Of a stretch of DNA of 64,000 nucleotides, positions 9,477-17,020 are shown piece after piece. Within the stretch, counting starts at the first letter, position 1, and each line of letters begins with the position of its first letter. This DNA is from Flavobacterium aquidurense (lineage in GTDB: Bacteria; Bacteroidota; Bacteroidia; Flavobacteriales; Flavobacteriaceae), in assembly GCF_001404985.1 (NCBI RefSeq), contig NZ_JRLF01000012.1:744001-808000 (forward strand), given 5' to 3'. Below the pieces are notes generated by a model. That model saw only the letters and a program-made list of their open reading frames with translations. It ran no database searches and had not been told where the DNA came from. A program made the position numbers and the translations under genes.

Positions 9477-9507
9477 AAAAAACTTGCCTGCTGGAAAATA
9501 TCAGGCA
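9476..9507 (-). terminator. dnaX terminator overlapping its stop codon
   Basis: On the minus strand TGCCTG (9502-9507) pairs with CAGGCA (9485-9490), followed by a run of T (plus-strand A-run just after 9476). The tau stop TGA at 9501-9503 lies inside the stem. Confidence 0.6.
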
Positions 9508-11230
9508 TTTAAATCCAATCCAAATGTAGAACGTAAAAGTTCAATATTTGGGTTGATTTCCAATAAGCGATTGTATCGGTCCTGATCGTTAAGACTTCGT
9601 TTGTTTTCTATAGCTTCATTTACATTAATCTGAATCGTAATATTGTGATTGTGTAAATGTCCTTTTAAATGTCCTAAAAGACCAAGCATCTGGCTTTCAA
9701 AATCTAATTTAGATCCTTCATTTGGTAATTCAAGCGTAATTGTAGTTCCGTCTAAAGTTGGGTCGTTGATTAATAATAACGATTCCATGATCTTAAATCC
9801 TTTATCGCCCAAACGCTGCGCATATTTATTCCATTGCACTAACATTTCCGTTTCGGTAAATTCTTCGGTTGGTAATACTGAAGATGGTTTTACATACGAT
9901 TTAGTGCTGGCTTCCAGCTCTTTTTTCTTGCGGATACTGGATAATGAAAAAGCAGAAATTTTAGGTTCAGTACTAACTTCAGCTTTTGGAGATACAGGTG
10001 TTTCTTCTTTTTTTGGAGTTTCAACTACAGTAGAAGCGTTTGTGTTTGCGATTTCCGAAGTTGGTTTTTCAGCTTCAGTTTTAGGCTTTTGACTTTCAAC
10101 TTCGACTATAGAATATCCGCTGTTTTTATAATAAACTGGGGGAATTATGAATTGCTCAACTTTTTTTTTTCTCCATCAAAGTTGATAGAGGCCAATTGCA
10201 TCAAACATAATTCTACCAAAAGACGTTGGTTCTGACTTAATTTATATTTTAAATCGCAGTCGTTTGCAATATCAATTCCTTTTAGTAAAAATTCCTGAGA
10301 ACATTTTTGCGCTTGTACGCCATACATTTGCTGCGCCTGTTCACCCACTTCAAGCAAAGAGATTGTTGCAGGAGTTTTGCTTACTAATAAATCCCTGAAA
10401 TGCGAAGCCAGTCCGGCAATAAAATGATGTCCGTCAAAACCTTTTGAAAGAATATCATTGTAAGCCAGTAAAAGATCCGGAATCTTATTTTCTAAAAGTA
10501 AATCAGTAATACTAATGTAAGTTTCGTAATCTAAAACGTTTAGGTTTTCGGTTACTGCCTGACGTGTTAAATTCGTTCCGCAATACGAAACTACACGGTC
10601 AAATATAGATAAAGCATCACGCATTGCACCATCAGCTTTTTGAGCGATAATGTGCAAGGCGTCGTCTTCAAAATTGATTCCCTGACTTGCTGCAACTTCT
10701 GCTAAATGTTCTTTGGCATCTTTTACGGTAATTCTTTTGAAATCAAATATCTGACAACGAGATAAAATCGTTGGAATAATTTTATGTTTTTCTGTTGTCG
10801 CCAAAATAAAAATAGCATGTTTTGGCGGCTCTTCCAATGTTTTCAAAAAAGCATTAAAAGCTGCCGAAGACAACATATGGACCTCGTCAATAATATAGAC
10901 TTTGTATTGTCCTGTTTGTGGTGGGATTCGAACCTGATCGATAAGGCTTCGAATATCATCAACAGAGTTGTTTGAAGCCGCATCTAACTCAAAAACGTTA
11001 AAAGCAAAATCCTCATTGGGATCATCATATCCGGGCTGATTAATTTTACGGGCCAAAATACGGGCACAAGTTGTTTTTCCAACTCCACGTGGTCCTGTGA
11101 ATAAAAGGGCAGAAGCAAGGTGATTGCTGTCGATAGCATTCAGCAAAGTGTTGGTAATGGCTTTCTGGCCTACAACATCCTTAAAGGTTTGTGGGCGATA
11201 CTTACGAGCCGATACTACAAATTGTTCCAT
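9501..11230 (-). CDS. dnaX: DNA polymerase III tau subunit, made by -1 frameshift at the A10 run
   Basis: Clamp-loader ATPase. The zero frame runs from 11230 to a stop at 10145. The -1 frame downstream is open from the A-run at 10161-10170 to TGA at 9501 with no stop (I translated it codon by codon) and carries a typical tau tail: an acidic/Pro linker, then ISAFSLSSIRKKKEL, then a folded C-terminal domain ending STFGLDLNA. The heptamer A AAA AAG read with a -1 slip joins the frames exactly, giving 576 residues. Walker A GPRGVGKTT, Walker B IIDEVHM and sensor ATTEKHKIIPTILSRC are intact. The zinc module usual in DnaX is missing: between Walker A and the DAAS motif there is no Cys cluster. A single-base sequencing error in the homopolymer is the main alternative. 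Confidence 0.8.
10145..11230 (-). CDS. dnaX: DNA polymerase III gamma-like subunit, zero-frame dnaX product
   Basis: The unshifted reading frame: 361 residues comprising AAA+ domains I-II and the oligomerisation domain III, ending EKKKLSNS nine codons past the start of the slippery run. This size and domain content equal the gamma form of other bacteria. In E. coli gamma arises by the frameshift and tau is zero-frame; here the order would be reversed. Start ATG at 11230 precedes EQFVVSARKYRPQTFKDVVG, the normal DnaX N-terminus. Confidence 0.75.
   Translation of the reverse strand: MEQFVVSARKYRPQTFKDVVGQKAITNTLLNAIDSNHLASALLFTGPRGVGKTTCARILARKINQPGYDDPNEDFAFNVFELDAASNNSVDDIRSLIDQVRIPPQTGQYKVYIIDEVHMLSSAAFNAFLKTLEEPPKHAIFILATTEKHKIIPTILSRCQIFDFKRITVKDAKEHLAEVAASQGINFEDDALHIIAQKADGAMRDALSIFDRVVSYCGTNLTRQAVTENLNVLDYETYISITDLLLENKIPDLLLAYNDILSKGFDGHHFIAGLASHFRDLLVSKTPATISLLEVGEQAQQMYGVQAQKCSQEFLLKGIDIANDCDLKYKLSQNQRLLVELCLMQLASINFDGEKKKLSNS
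10161..10171 (-). promoter_or_regulatory. dnaX slippery A10 tract (A AAA AAG heptamer)
   Basis: Minus strand reads GATGGAG, then ten A, then GTTGAG. A purine-rich GGAG directly precedes the run. A -1 step on AAA-AAG puts the next codon at GTT, in the frame that stays open for 220 codons. The run could also act through transcriptional slippage. I see no strong hairpin just downstream. Confidence 0.7.
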
Positions 11231-11249
11231 ATTCTTTTTTATTCGATAG

Positions 11250-11281
11250 CAAATATAGGCTGAAATTTACCAAATCACAAA
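11250..11281 (-). promoter_or_regulatory. dnaX promoter (TTTG-N20-TATATTTG)
   Basis: On the minus strand a -33 TTTG (11278-11281) and a -7 TATATTTG (11250-11257) are 20 bases apart, the Bacteroidota primary sigma consensus, ending 19 bases before the dnaX ATG. Confidence 0.6.
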
Positions 11282-11490
11282 TCTGAAATTCATAAATATT
11301 AGAGTGAATTTTGATTGTTTTGAATGTGAGTAAGTAAGGTTTTTGTTTTTAGTTTTAAGTGAAATCAGAAACAGTAATTCCAGTTTAATAAAGTGAACGA
11401 AACATTATTTTAATTTTACTTTATTTGTGAGAAAATTTTTTCCAGTCTTGCACATTTGTAAAATTTAAAGGTTAAAGAATAAATTAAATC

Positions 11491-11805
11491 ATGATTCCGA
11501 AGAAAAGAAATGGGTTTCGAAAAATAACAATAGACACTACTATTTACTGTTGGAGATTAAACGGCGTTATAGAAATTAGACCTGATCAGAATCAATCGAA
11601 CAAACTTGAAATTGATTTTGGATATTTTGATTATTGGGAATTTGTCAATCATCCGGAAGAACGTCCCGCAGATTTTGAACCAAAAATTGTAACTCCGGGT
11701 TTTATCAAAATAATAATTCAAAATGCCATTCAGTTAGGTTGGAACGTCAATAATAAAAATAATACTACCAGATTGAAGTATAGAAATAATGAATTTGAGT
11801 TTTAA
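11491..11805 (+). CDS. small conserved-looking hypothetical protein
   Basis: 104 residues, no signal peptide or membrane helix; high in Asn, Ile, Arg and aromatic residues (GFRKITIDTTIYCWRLNG near the start). I do not recognise the family. Codon use and composition are like the neighbours, and the ATG is preceded by an AT-rich leader. It stands alone, 260 bases from the divergent dnaX start. The segment FDYWEFVNHPEERPADFEP looks structured rather than random, so I take it as a real cytoplasmic protein of unknown role. Confidence 0.6.
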   Translation: MIPKKRNGFRKITIDTTIYCWRLNGVIEIRPDQNQSNKLEIDFGYFDYWEFVNHPEERPADFEPKIVTPGFIKIIIQNAIQLGWNVNNKNNTTRLKYRNNEFEF

Positions 11806-11896
11806 ATATGGCAATACTGTAAAAATTGTAGGATTATTTTGTAATATTTAGTATTTTTATTCGTTTAATTTTATATGTTTAATACTAAAAAATATC

Positions 11897-12379
11897 ATGA
11901 TGAAAATTAAATCTAGTTTATTTGGGATGATGCTTGCTGTTACATTAGTGGCCTGTGGCCCTAAAGATGCAGATATTGAAAAAGAGATTTCTGCAAAAAT
12001 CAGCAGCCTTCCGGGAGTAGAAGTAACTGTTGTAAAAGGAGTAGCTACTATTTCAGGAACTTGTAACGATGAAGCAGTAAAACAAAATGCCGAAAGTATT
12101 GTAAAAGGGGTTAAAGGGGTCAAAACTCTAGTAAATAACTGCGAAATTCCAGCTCCGGAACCTGTTGTAACAGAAGCTCCGGTTGAAATTAACGCTGATA
12201 GTGTTTTAAATACTTCAGTAAATGAAGTAGTCAAAACTTATAATGGTGTGACAGCTACAGTTAAGGATGGTGTGGTAACACTTACGGGTGATATCAAAAA
12301 AGACCAATTGCCTAATTTGATAAAAAGTGTACAGGAATTAAAGCCTAAAAAGGTTGAAAACAAATTAACTATTAAATAA
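11897..12379 (+). CDS. BON-domain lipoprotein
   Basis: 160 residues. The signal peptide ends in the lipobox LVAC (Cys at residue 20), so it is a lipoprotein. Two BON domains follow, about residues 25-82 and 105-160, each with the V-x-V-x-(K/D)-G-V-x-T-(I/L)-x-G core (VEVTVVKGVATISGTC and VTATVKDGVVTLTGDI). BON domains bind phospholipid or peptidoglycan-proximal surfaces; OsmY-like proteins are osmotic-stress related. It is followed 7 bases later by a BON-LysM protein, so the two form an operon. Confidence 0.88.
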   Translation: MMKIKSSLFGMMLAVTLVACGPKDADIEKEISAKISSLPGVEVTVVKGVATISGTCNDEAVKQNAESIVKGVKGVKTLVNNCEIPAPEPVVTEAPVEINADSVLNTSVNEVVKTYNGVTATVKDGVVTLTGDIKKDQLPNLIKSVQELKPKKVENKLTIK

Positions 12380-12386
12380 TGTCGCT

Positions 12387-12758
12387 ATGAGTTTACAAGA
12401 TAAATACAAAGAATTAACAGATTTAGCGGCTAATTTAGGTATAGCTAATTTGCAGGTTAGAGAACAAGATAATGTATTGTATGTTGATGGTACGGCAAAA
12501 TCAGCAGAAGATAAAGAAAGACTTTGGGATGCTTACGGAAAAATAGATCCTGAATTCAGATCAGCTGATGTGGTTATGAATATCGCTGTTACCCAAGGCA
12601 CAACTACAGATTATACCGTACAAAGTGGGGATTCTTTATCAAAAATTGGTAAAGCTCACGGCGTTTCATGGGAAGCAATTTTTGAAGCGAATAGAGATAT
12701 TATTAAAAATCCTGACCTGATTCAACCAGGTTGGAAGTTAAAAATACCAACAGCATAA
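12387..12758 (+). CDS. BON-LysM protein (Kbp/YgaU-like)
   Basis: 123 residues with no signal peptide: an N-terminal BON-like region (residues ~20-68, VLYVDGTAKSAEDKERLWDA) and a C-terminal LysM domain (TDYTVQSGDSLSKIGKAHGV to LIQPGWKLKIP). This is the architecture of E. coli Kbp (YgaU), a cytoplasmic potassium-binding protein. The preceding BON lipoprotein is probably co-transcribed, suggesting one osmotic or envelope stress response with a cytoplasmic and an envelope partner. Confidence 0.87.
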   Translation: MSLQDKYKELTDLAANLGIANLQVREQDNVLYVDGTAKSAEDKERLWDAYGKIDPEFRSADVVMNIAVTQGTTTDYTVQSGDSLSKIGKAHGVSWEAIFEANRDIIKNPDLIQPGWKLKIPTA

Positions 12759-12777
12759 TTTATTTATGAATTGTGAT

Positions 12778-12809
12778 GAAAAGTCCGTCTTTATGATGGG
12801 CTTTTTTTT
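12778..12809 (+). terminator. rho-independent terminator after the BON-LysM gene
   Basis: AGTCCGTC pairs with GATGGGCT (two G-T wobbles) across a short TTTAT loop, followed by eight T. Confidence 0.75.
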
Positions 12810-12888
12810 AGCTACAATCCTATAGCTAAGAAGTCAAAACATTTTGAAAGTTTAAAAGCAAAGTAAAATAATGTCTTAAACATTTTAT

Positions 12889-12916
12889 GTCGCTGAGTAA
12901 AATTTTACCCAGCGAC
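12889..12916. repeat. 14+14 bp loopless palindrome
   Basis: GTCGCTGAGTAAAA followed at once by TTTTACCCAGCGAC; one mismatch. It lies just past the stop of the minus-strand gene at 12923. No T-run, so terminator function is uncertain. Confidence 0.6.
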
Positions 12917-12922
12917 TTACTA

Positions 12923-13216
12923 TCATCTTCCTTTAATACTCAAATCGGATAAAAATTTGGCAGTTTCCTGATCAGAATCAGCTGAGAAGCCTGATACATA
13001 CACGCCTTTTTTTCCGTTATTTGATTTAATTCCGTACACAACCGCCTCATCGCCGGGATCTGAATCCCCTTCGTATCGATACACATGTACAATTTCAAAT
13101 TTTTCAGGATTTTTTTTAATCATATCTGAGTTTAGATTAAAATCATAAGTAAATCCTTTTTCATGTAATTGATCCAGAGCTTTTGAAACAGTTGCGTAAT
13201 GATACATTCTAGTCAT
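12923..13216 (-). CDS. small conserved protein (family often mislabelled phosphoribosylpyrophosphate synthetase)
   Basis: 97 residues, soluble, starting [27 protein letters not shown]. Features: an N-terminal helix, a central [20 protein letters not shown] segment and a C-terminal half ending in [13 protein letters not shown] residues. Databases carry many ~100-residue Bacteroidota relatives under the misleading name phosphoribosylpyrophosphate synthetase; there is no PRPP-binding loop here, so that function should not be assumed. An alternative start is Met4. No operon partner. Confidence 0.72.
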   Translation of the reverse strand: MTRMYHYATVSKALDQLHEKGFTYDFNLNSDMIKKNPEKFEIVHVYRYEGDSDPGDEAVVYGIKSNNGKKGVYVSGFSADSDQETAKFLSDLSIKGR

Positions 13217-13330
13217 GATAATTGAATTTAAAATTATGGATTTTAAAGATAACTAATTTAAAATTAAATTGTTATGAATGCTATGCTAAAATCTGAAATT
13301 TAAAATCATTATTCTTAGTATATAAATCGC

Positions 13331-13338
13331 TACTTTTG
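13331..13338 (+). promoter_or_regulatory. rnpB -7 box (TACTTTTG)
   Basis: TAnnTTTG match ending 4-5 bases before the predicted 5' end of RNase P RNA, exactly where a -7 element should be. Confidence 0.6.
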
Positions 13339-13341
13339 CGC

Positions 13342-13651
13342 CGCAGACCGCCTTATCGTCGTCCTGATTTATTGGGAGGGAGGAAAGTCCGGACACCACA
13401 GAGAAGCATAGCGGGTAACACCCGTCGGTGTTAGAAATAACGCAAGGACAAGTGCAACAGAAAGTATGTACAGGTAATGCTGTAGTGAAACCAGGTAAAC
13501 TCTATGCGGTGAAATACCAAGTATATCAGCATTTAAGGGCTTCTCGTCCGTTGTTGAAGGGTAGGTAGCTTGAGTCCCGTAGTAATGCGGGATCTAGATA
13601 AATGATAAGGCTTTGATTTATCAAAGACAGAATCCGGCTTACAGGTCTGCA
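13342..13651 (+). ncRNA. rnpB: RNase P RNA (type A)
   Basis: Catalytic RNA of RNase P, processing tRNA 5' ends. The 5' strand GCAGACC (from 13343) pairs with 3' GGTCTGC (to 13650), forming P1. Conserved parts: GGGAGGGAGGAAAGTCCGGAC (CR-I region), the ACAGAAA..GTACAGG block, GTGAAACCAGGTAAACTC, and the 3' AGACAGAATCCGGCTTACAG (CR-V). Length ~310 bases is usual for Bacteroidota. Confidence 0.95.
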
Positions 13652-13688
13652 TTTTTTATATATTTGTGAAACTCTCTAATCTAATTTC

Positions 13689-14939
13689 ATGAATATAACC
13701 TCTCAAAAACCTACAGCTAAATCTAAAAAAGGTATTTTTTATACTATAATCACCAATCTTACTTTTTGGGTTTTGATTGCTATAATTGCCGGGATTTTAC
13801 TCGGACATTTTTCGCCTGCAAATGGCGTGAAAATGGAAATTCTGGGAGCTAAATTTATTGCACTTATCAAAATTTTTATTGGTCCGATAATCTTTCTGAC
13901 GATTGTTTTGGGTATTTCCGGTATGGGAAACCTGAAAAAAGTAGGACGAATTGGTGTTAAGGCACTGGGATATTTTGAAGTAGTTTCGACAATTGCACTC
14001 GCGATTGGTGTAGCTGTAGCTTATTTTTTTAAACCCGGAAAAATTGATAAATCAGGTTTGACACTTGGTGATGCCAGTCAATATACAAATGGTGTAGCAA
14101 AAGATTTTTCCTGGCTGGAATTTTTCTTTTCAAATTTTACCTTACAAGTTTTACTCGCAGCAATTATTTGCGGAATAGCTTTGAATTTTTATAAAAAAAG
14201 AGAACAAACGATTTTGGTTTTAGATCGCTTTTCAAAAGTGGTTTTTCTGGGCTTGAAATATGTCATGTATCTTGCGCCAATTGGTGCATTTGGCGGAATG
14301 GCGTATACAATTGGTAAGTTTGGGTTACAAACCTTGATTCCGCTTGGTAAATTAATGCTGTGCGTTTATCTCACAATGGCTTTATTTGTATTTCTTGTTT
14401 TAGGCACTATTCTGAAATATTATAAAATCAGTATTCTTTCGATTTTAAAATACATTAAAGAAGAACTTTTACTGGTTTTGGGAACGTCTTCATCTGAAGC
14501 CGCTTTGCCTAGTATTATGGTAAAACTGGAACAAATGGGGTGTAGCAAATCGGTTGTAGGATTGGTGATTCCCACGGGATATTCCTTTAATCTTGACGGA
14601 ACTTCAATTTATTTATCCATGTCAGTAATATTTCTTGCCCAATTGTATGATGTACATTTGAGTTTTTTCGAAATCCTGAGCGTTATCGGGATTTTGATGA
14701 TTACATCAAAAGGAGCTGCAGGCGTTACCGGAAGCGGATTTATTGTCCTGGCTTCGACTTTGACAGCTTTGCATAAAATTCCGGTTGAAGGTTTGGCTTT
14801 TTTACTGGGAGTTGATAAATTTATGAGTGAAGCAAGAGCGATAACAAATTTAATTGGAAATACAGTGGCAACGATTATAATCTCGAAAAGTGAGCATGAT
14901 TTTACGGAACTTAATTTAGATCCTGTTTTAGAGGAATGA
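13689..14939 (+). CDS. dicarboxylate/amino acid:cation symporter (DAACS, DctA/GltP-like)
   Basis: 416-residue inner-membrane carrier with about eight helices and two re-entrant loops. The hallmark segments are the serine-rich hairpin GTSSSEAALPSIMVKLEQMG and the following PTGYSFNLDGTSIYLSM, then SKGAAGVTGSGFIVLASTL. Proton- or sodium-coupled uptake of C4-dicarboxylates or acidic amino acids. The SSSEAALP form with GYSFNLDGT is more like DctA than GltP, but substrate is inferred only. Starts 38 bases after rnpB. Confidence 0.92.
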   Translation: MNITSQKPTAKSKKGIFYTIITNLTFWVLIAIIAGILLGHFSPANGVKMEILGAKFIALIKIFIGPIIFLTIVLGISGMGNLKKVGRIGVKALGYFEVVSTIALAIGVAVAYFFKPGKIDKSGLTLGDASQYTNGVAKDFSWLEFFFSNFTLQVLLAAIICGIALNFYKKREQTILVLDRFSKVVFLGLKYVMYLAPIGAFGGMAYTIGKFGLQTLIPLGKLMLCVYLTMALFVFLVLGTILKYYKISILSILKYIKEELLLVLGTSSSEAALPSIMVKLEQMGCSKSVVGLVIPTGYSFNLDGTSIYLSMSVIFLAQLYDVHLSFFEILSVIGILMITSKGAAGVTGSGFIVLASTLTALHKIPVEGLAFLLGVDKFMSEARAITNLIGNTVATIIISKSEHDFTELNLDPVLEE

Positions 14940-14940
14940 T

Positions 14941-14996
14941 TTTGCGTTTAAAAGCACGCGGATTATACTGATTCGCTATTGCGAAGGCGCGGATTA
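14941..14996 (+). repeat. dispersed intergenic repeat, copy A
   Basis: Starts TTTGCG, contains GCACGCGGAT, then GATTCGCTATTGCGAAG and GCGCGGATT. A second copy with the same order of blocks is at 24806-24860. Both sit just after the stop codon of a plus-strand gene. Confidence 0.75.
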
Positions 14997-15038
14997 AGGC
15001 AGGTTTTTTTTATTGGATTGTGTATTTATTCTCATTTT

Positions 15039-15062
15039 TTGTCATTTCTCGAAATGACAAAC
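15039..15062. repeat. short inverted repeat before the ketopantoate reductase-like gene
   Basis: TTTGTCATTTC and GAAATGACAAA with one base between them. It follows repeat copy A; copy B is likewise followed by a tttgtcatttcgac stretch, so the two parts may form one composite element. Confidence 0.5.
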
Positions 15063-15117
15063 TACATGTTTAGCTTACTATATTTATTGGAATTTGGAAT
15101 TTTTAAATTTGGAATTT

Positions 15118-16035
15118 ATGAAAAGAATCGGAATTTTAGGACTCGGTGGAGTAGGTGGTTATTTTGGTGGACTTTTGGCAAAAGCGTATTATAAAGCGGA
15201 TGATGTCGAAGTAATTTTTATCGCACGTGGTGAAACTCAAAGGATAATTGCTCAGGAAGGATTAAAAATCGTTACTGATGAAACTGAATTTATTGTTCAT
15301 CCAAAATTGGTTTCGAATAATCCGGATGAAATTGGACAATTAGATTATCTAATTTGCGCAACTAAAACCTATGATATTGAGGAAAGTTTACTTTCATTAA
15401 AAAAGTGTATTGTTCCCGAAACCGTTATTCTTCCTTTATATAATGGTGTTGACGCACCGGAACGTATTCAGAAAATATTTCCAAAAAATGAAGTTTTACA
15501 AGGTTGTATCTATATTATTTCGATGATTTTTTCGCCCGGAACAATTCGTAAAATTGGTTTTTACGAAAAATTATTTTTCGGATCTAAAACTGTATCGGTT
15601 TCTAAACTAAACGATTTACAAAATATTTTTAAAGAAGCTAAAATCGAAAGTTATTTGGCAGATAATATTGAAGAAACTGTTTGGGAAAAATTTATTTTTA
15701 TATCAGCCTTAGCTTCTGCGACCTCTTATTTGAATGAGAATATTGGCACTATATTAAGCAATAAGAATTCTAAAGCAATTTATGTAGAATTGCTTCATGA
15801 AATCGAATTGGTAGCCAAAGCAAAAGGGTTACAACTACCGGAAGATATTGTAAATCAGACAATCATAAAACTAGAAAAATCGCCTAAAGAAGCGACTTCA
15901 TCTATGCACAGAGATTATTTGGCAGGTAATAAAATAGAGGCTTCTTCGCTAACAAAATTTGTTGTTGAAGAAGGTTTTAAGTATGGCGTAAAAACTCCTC
16001 TGTACGAAAAAATAAGTAACGTATTATTGTCTTAA
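15118..16035 (+). CDS. panE: ketopantoate reductase family protein (2-dehydropantoate 2-reductase)
   Basis: 305 residues. An N-terminal NADPH-binding Rossmann domain (RIGILGLGGVGGYFGG) and a C-terminal ApbA/PanE domain (WEKFIFISALASATSYLNEN; SSMHRDYLAG, with the conserved S-S-M-x-x-D core). It would reduce ketopantoate to pantoate in pantothenate/CoA synthesis, though distant paralogues have other substrates. The ATG at 15118 is chosen; the frame is open to 15094 but those residues are AT-rich and unlike the family. Other pantothenate genes are not adjacent. Confidence 0.85.
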   Translation: MKRIGILGLGGVGGYFGGLLAKAYYKADDVEVIFIARGETQRIIAQEGLKIVTDETEFIVHPKLVSNNPDEIGQLDYLICATKTYDIEESLLSLKKCIVPETVILPLYNGVDAPERIQKIFPKNEVLQGCIYIISMIFSPGTIRKIGFYEKLFFGSKTVSVSKLNDLQNIFKEAKIESYLADNIEETVWEKFIFISALASATSYLNENIGTILSNKNSKAIYVELLHEIELVAKAKGLQLPEDIVNQTIIKLEKSPKEATSSMHRDYLAGNKIEASSLTKFVVEEGFKYGVKTPLYEKISNVLLS

Positions 16036-16038
16036 AAT

Positions 16039-16233
16039 TTAGGCTTCGTCTTTTGTAGCGCGAACTAAACTTATGCCGGACATAAAAAATACAATACCCA
16101 GTATACCGTAAATAATTAATGATTTAATGTCTCTCGTTTCGCCTGAAGTACCTGCAAATATAACTGCTGTGTAAATCAAACCAACTATTCCGAGGATGGT
16201 TAATAATCCTCCGAAAAATCTTTTTAGGTTCAT
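16039..16233 (-). CDS. small two-helix membrane protein
   Basis: 64 residues with two hydrophobic helices (LLTILGIVGLIYTAVIFA and IIYGILGIVFFMSGISLV) separated by a short polar GTSGETRD loop. No family recognised with certainty; similar small inner-membrane proteins of unknown function are common in Flavobacteriaceae. Convergent with the panE-like gene, whose stop lies 3 bases away. Confidence 0.65.
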   Translation of the reverse strand: MNLKRFFGGLLTILGIVGLIYTAVIFAGTSGETRDIKSLIIYGILGIVFFMSGISLVRATKDEA

Positions 16234-16363
16234 GATGTTTGGTTTTTAAATGTTTCATTACAAATGTATTATGCATTTTAAGTAAAACGTTATACAATTG
16301 ATTTTAAAACTTATATCATTTGCAGTAATTTTAACTTGAAATCATTTAGGAATGGTTATAAAC

Positions 16364-16396
16364 AAAAAATCCCCTTGAATTTCAAGGGGATTTTTA
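16364..16396 (-). terminator. rho-independent terminator of rsmD (bidirectional)
   Basis: ATCCCCTTGAA pairs with TTCAAGGGGAT, flanked by A-run and T-run on the two sides. It lies 18 bases past the rsmD stop. Confidence 0.85.
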
Positions 16397-16414
16397 TGTT
16401 TTTAAAATCAAAGA

Positions 16415-17020
16415 TTATCCTTCGTCTTCTTCTGTAGCTTTGCCGGATAAATCAATTGTAAGTTCTTCGTCGTCATCAGTAGAGTTTAATTCGAAGAAAC
16501 TAAAAAAGGAACCTCCATAACTTTTCTGAAAAGAGAAATTACTCAAATGCTCCATTTTAGTATATTTTGAGTGTTCGATAATCATCATTCCGTCTTCGTG
16601 AAGCAATTCTCTTTCGAAAACCGTGAGAACAATTTTTTCAAATGCAGTCTGATCTAATCCGTAAGGAGGATCAGCAAAAATAATATCGTAGGAAGTTTTG
16701 CAGTTTTCTAAAAATTTATAAACATCACTTTTAGTTGCTGCAATTTCAAAATCGTATTCTGATGAAACTTGTTTAATGAATTTTACGCATCCAAAATCTC
16801 CATCAACAGATGTTATTGGAGCGCTTCCGCGTGAAGCGAATTCAAAACTGATATTCCCTGTTCCTGCAAATAAATCTAAAACCTTTAAGCCGTCAAAACT
16901 AAAATGATTGTTCAAAACATTAAATAATGCTTCTTTACTCATGTCGGTCGTAGGTCTTACAGGGAGGTTTTTTGGCGGAGAAATGCGGCGTCCTTTGTGT
17001 TTTCCTGAAATGATTCTCAT
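16415..17020 (-). CDS. rsmD: 16S rRNA (guanine966-N2)-methyltransferase
   Basis: 201 residues. RsmD methylates G966 of 16S rRNA during 30S assembly using S-adenosylmethionine. N-terminal MRIISGKHKGRRI and RPTTDMSKEALFNVL are the family signature; motif I VLDLFAGTGNISFEFASRG and motif IV IIFADPPYG are intact. An acidic tail (TDDDEELTIDLSG onward, ending EEDEG) extends beyond the usual end. Its start overlaps the stop of the upstream DUF3822 gene by 4 bases (ATGA), so the two are translationally coupled. Confidence 0.95.
   Translation of the reverse strand: MRIISGKHKGRRISPPKNLPVRPTTDMSKEALFNVLNNHFSFDGLKVLDLFAGTGNISFEFASRGSAPITSVDGDFGCVKFIKQVSSEYDFEIAATKSDVYKFLENCKTSYDIIFADPPYGLDQTAFEKIVLTVFERELLHEDGMMIIEHSKYTKMEHLSNFSFQKSYGGSFFSFFELNSTDDDEELTIDLSGKATEEDEG

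Noticed and set aside
9649..10092. Plus-strand open frame of 147 codons
   Set aside because: Complement of the tau tail of dnaX, which translates to a protein-like sequence in the -1 frame; the plus frame is Ser/Val-rich noise.
10915..10945. tRNA-like string ggtgggattcgaacctgatcg
   Set aside because: It resembles a T-arm and discriminator, but it lies inside the intact dnaX ATPase domain and no acceptor or anticodon arm is found around it.
11857..12234. Minus-strand open frame of 125 codons
   Set aside because: Opposite the BON lipoprotein with clear lipobox and BON motifs.
14979..15194. Plus-strand open frame of 71 codons before and into panE
   Set aside because: Runs through the dispersed repeat and overlaps the true panE start in another frame.
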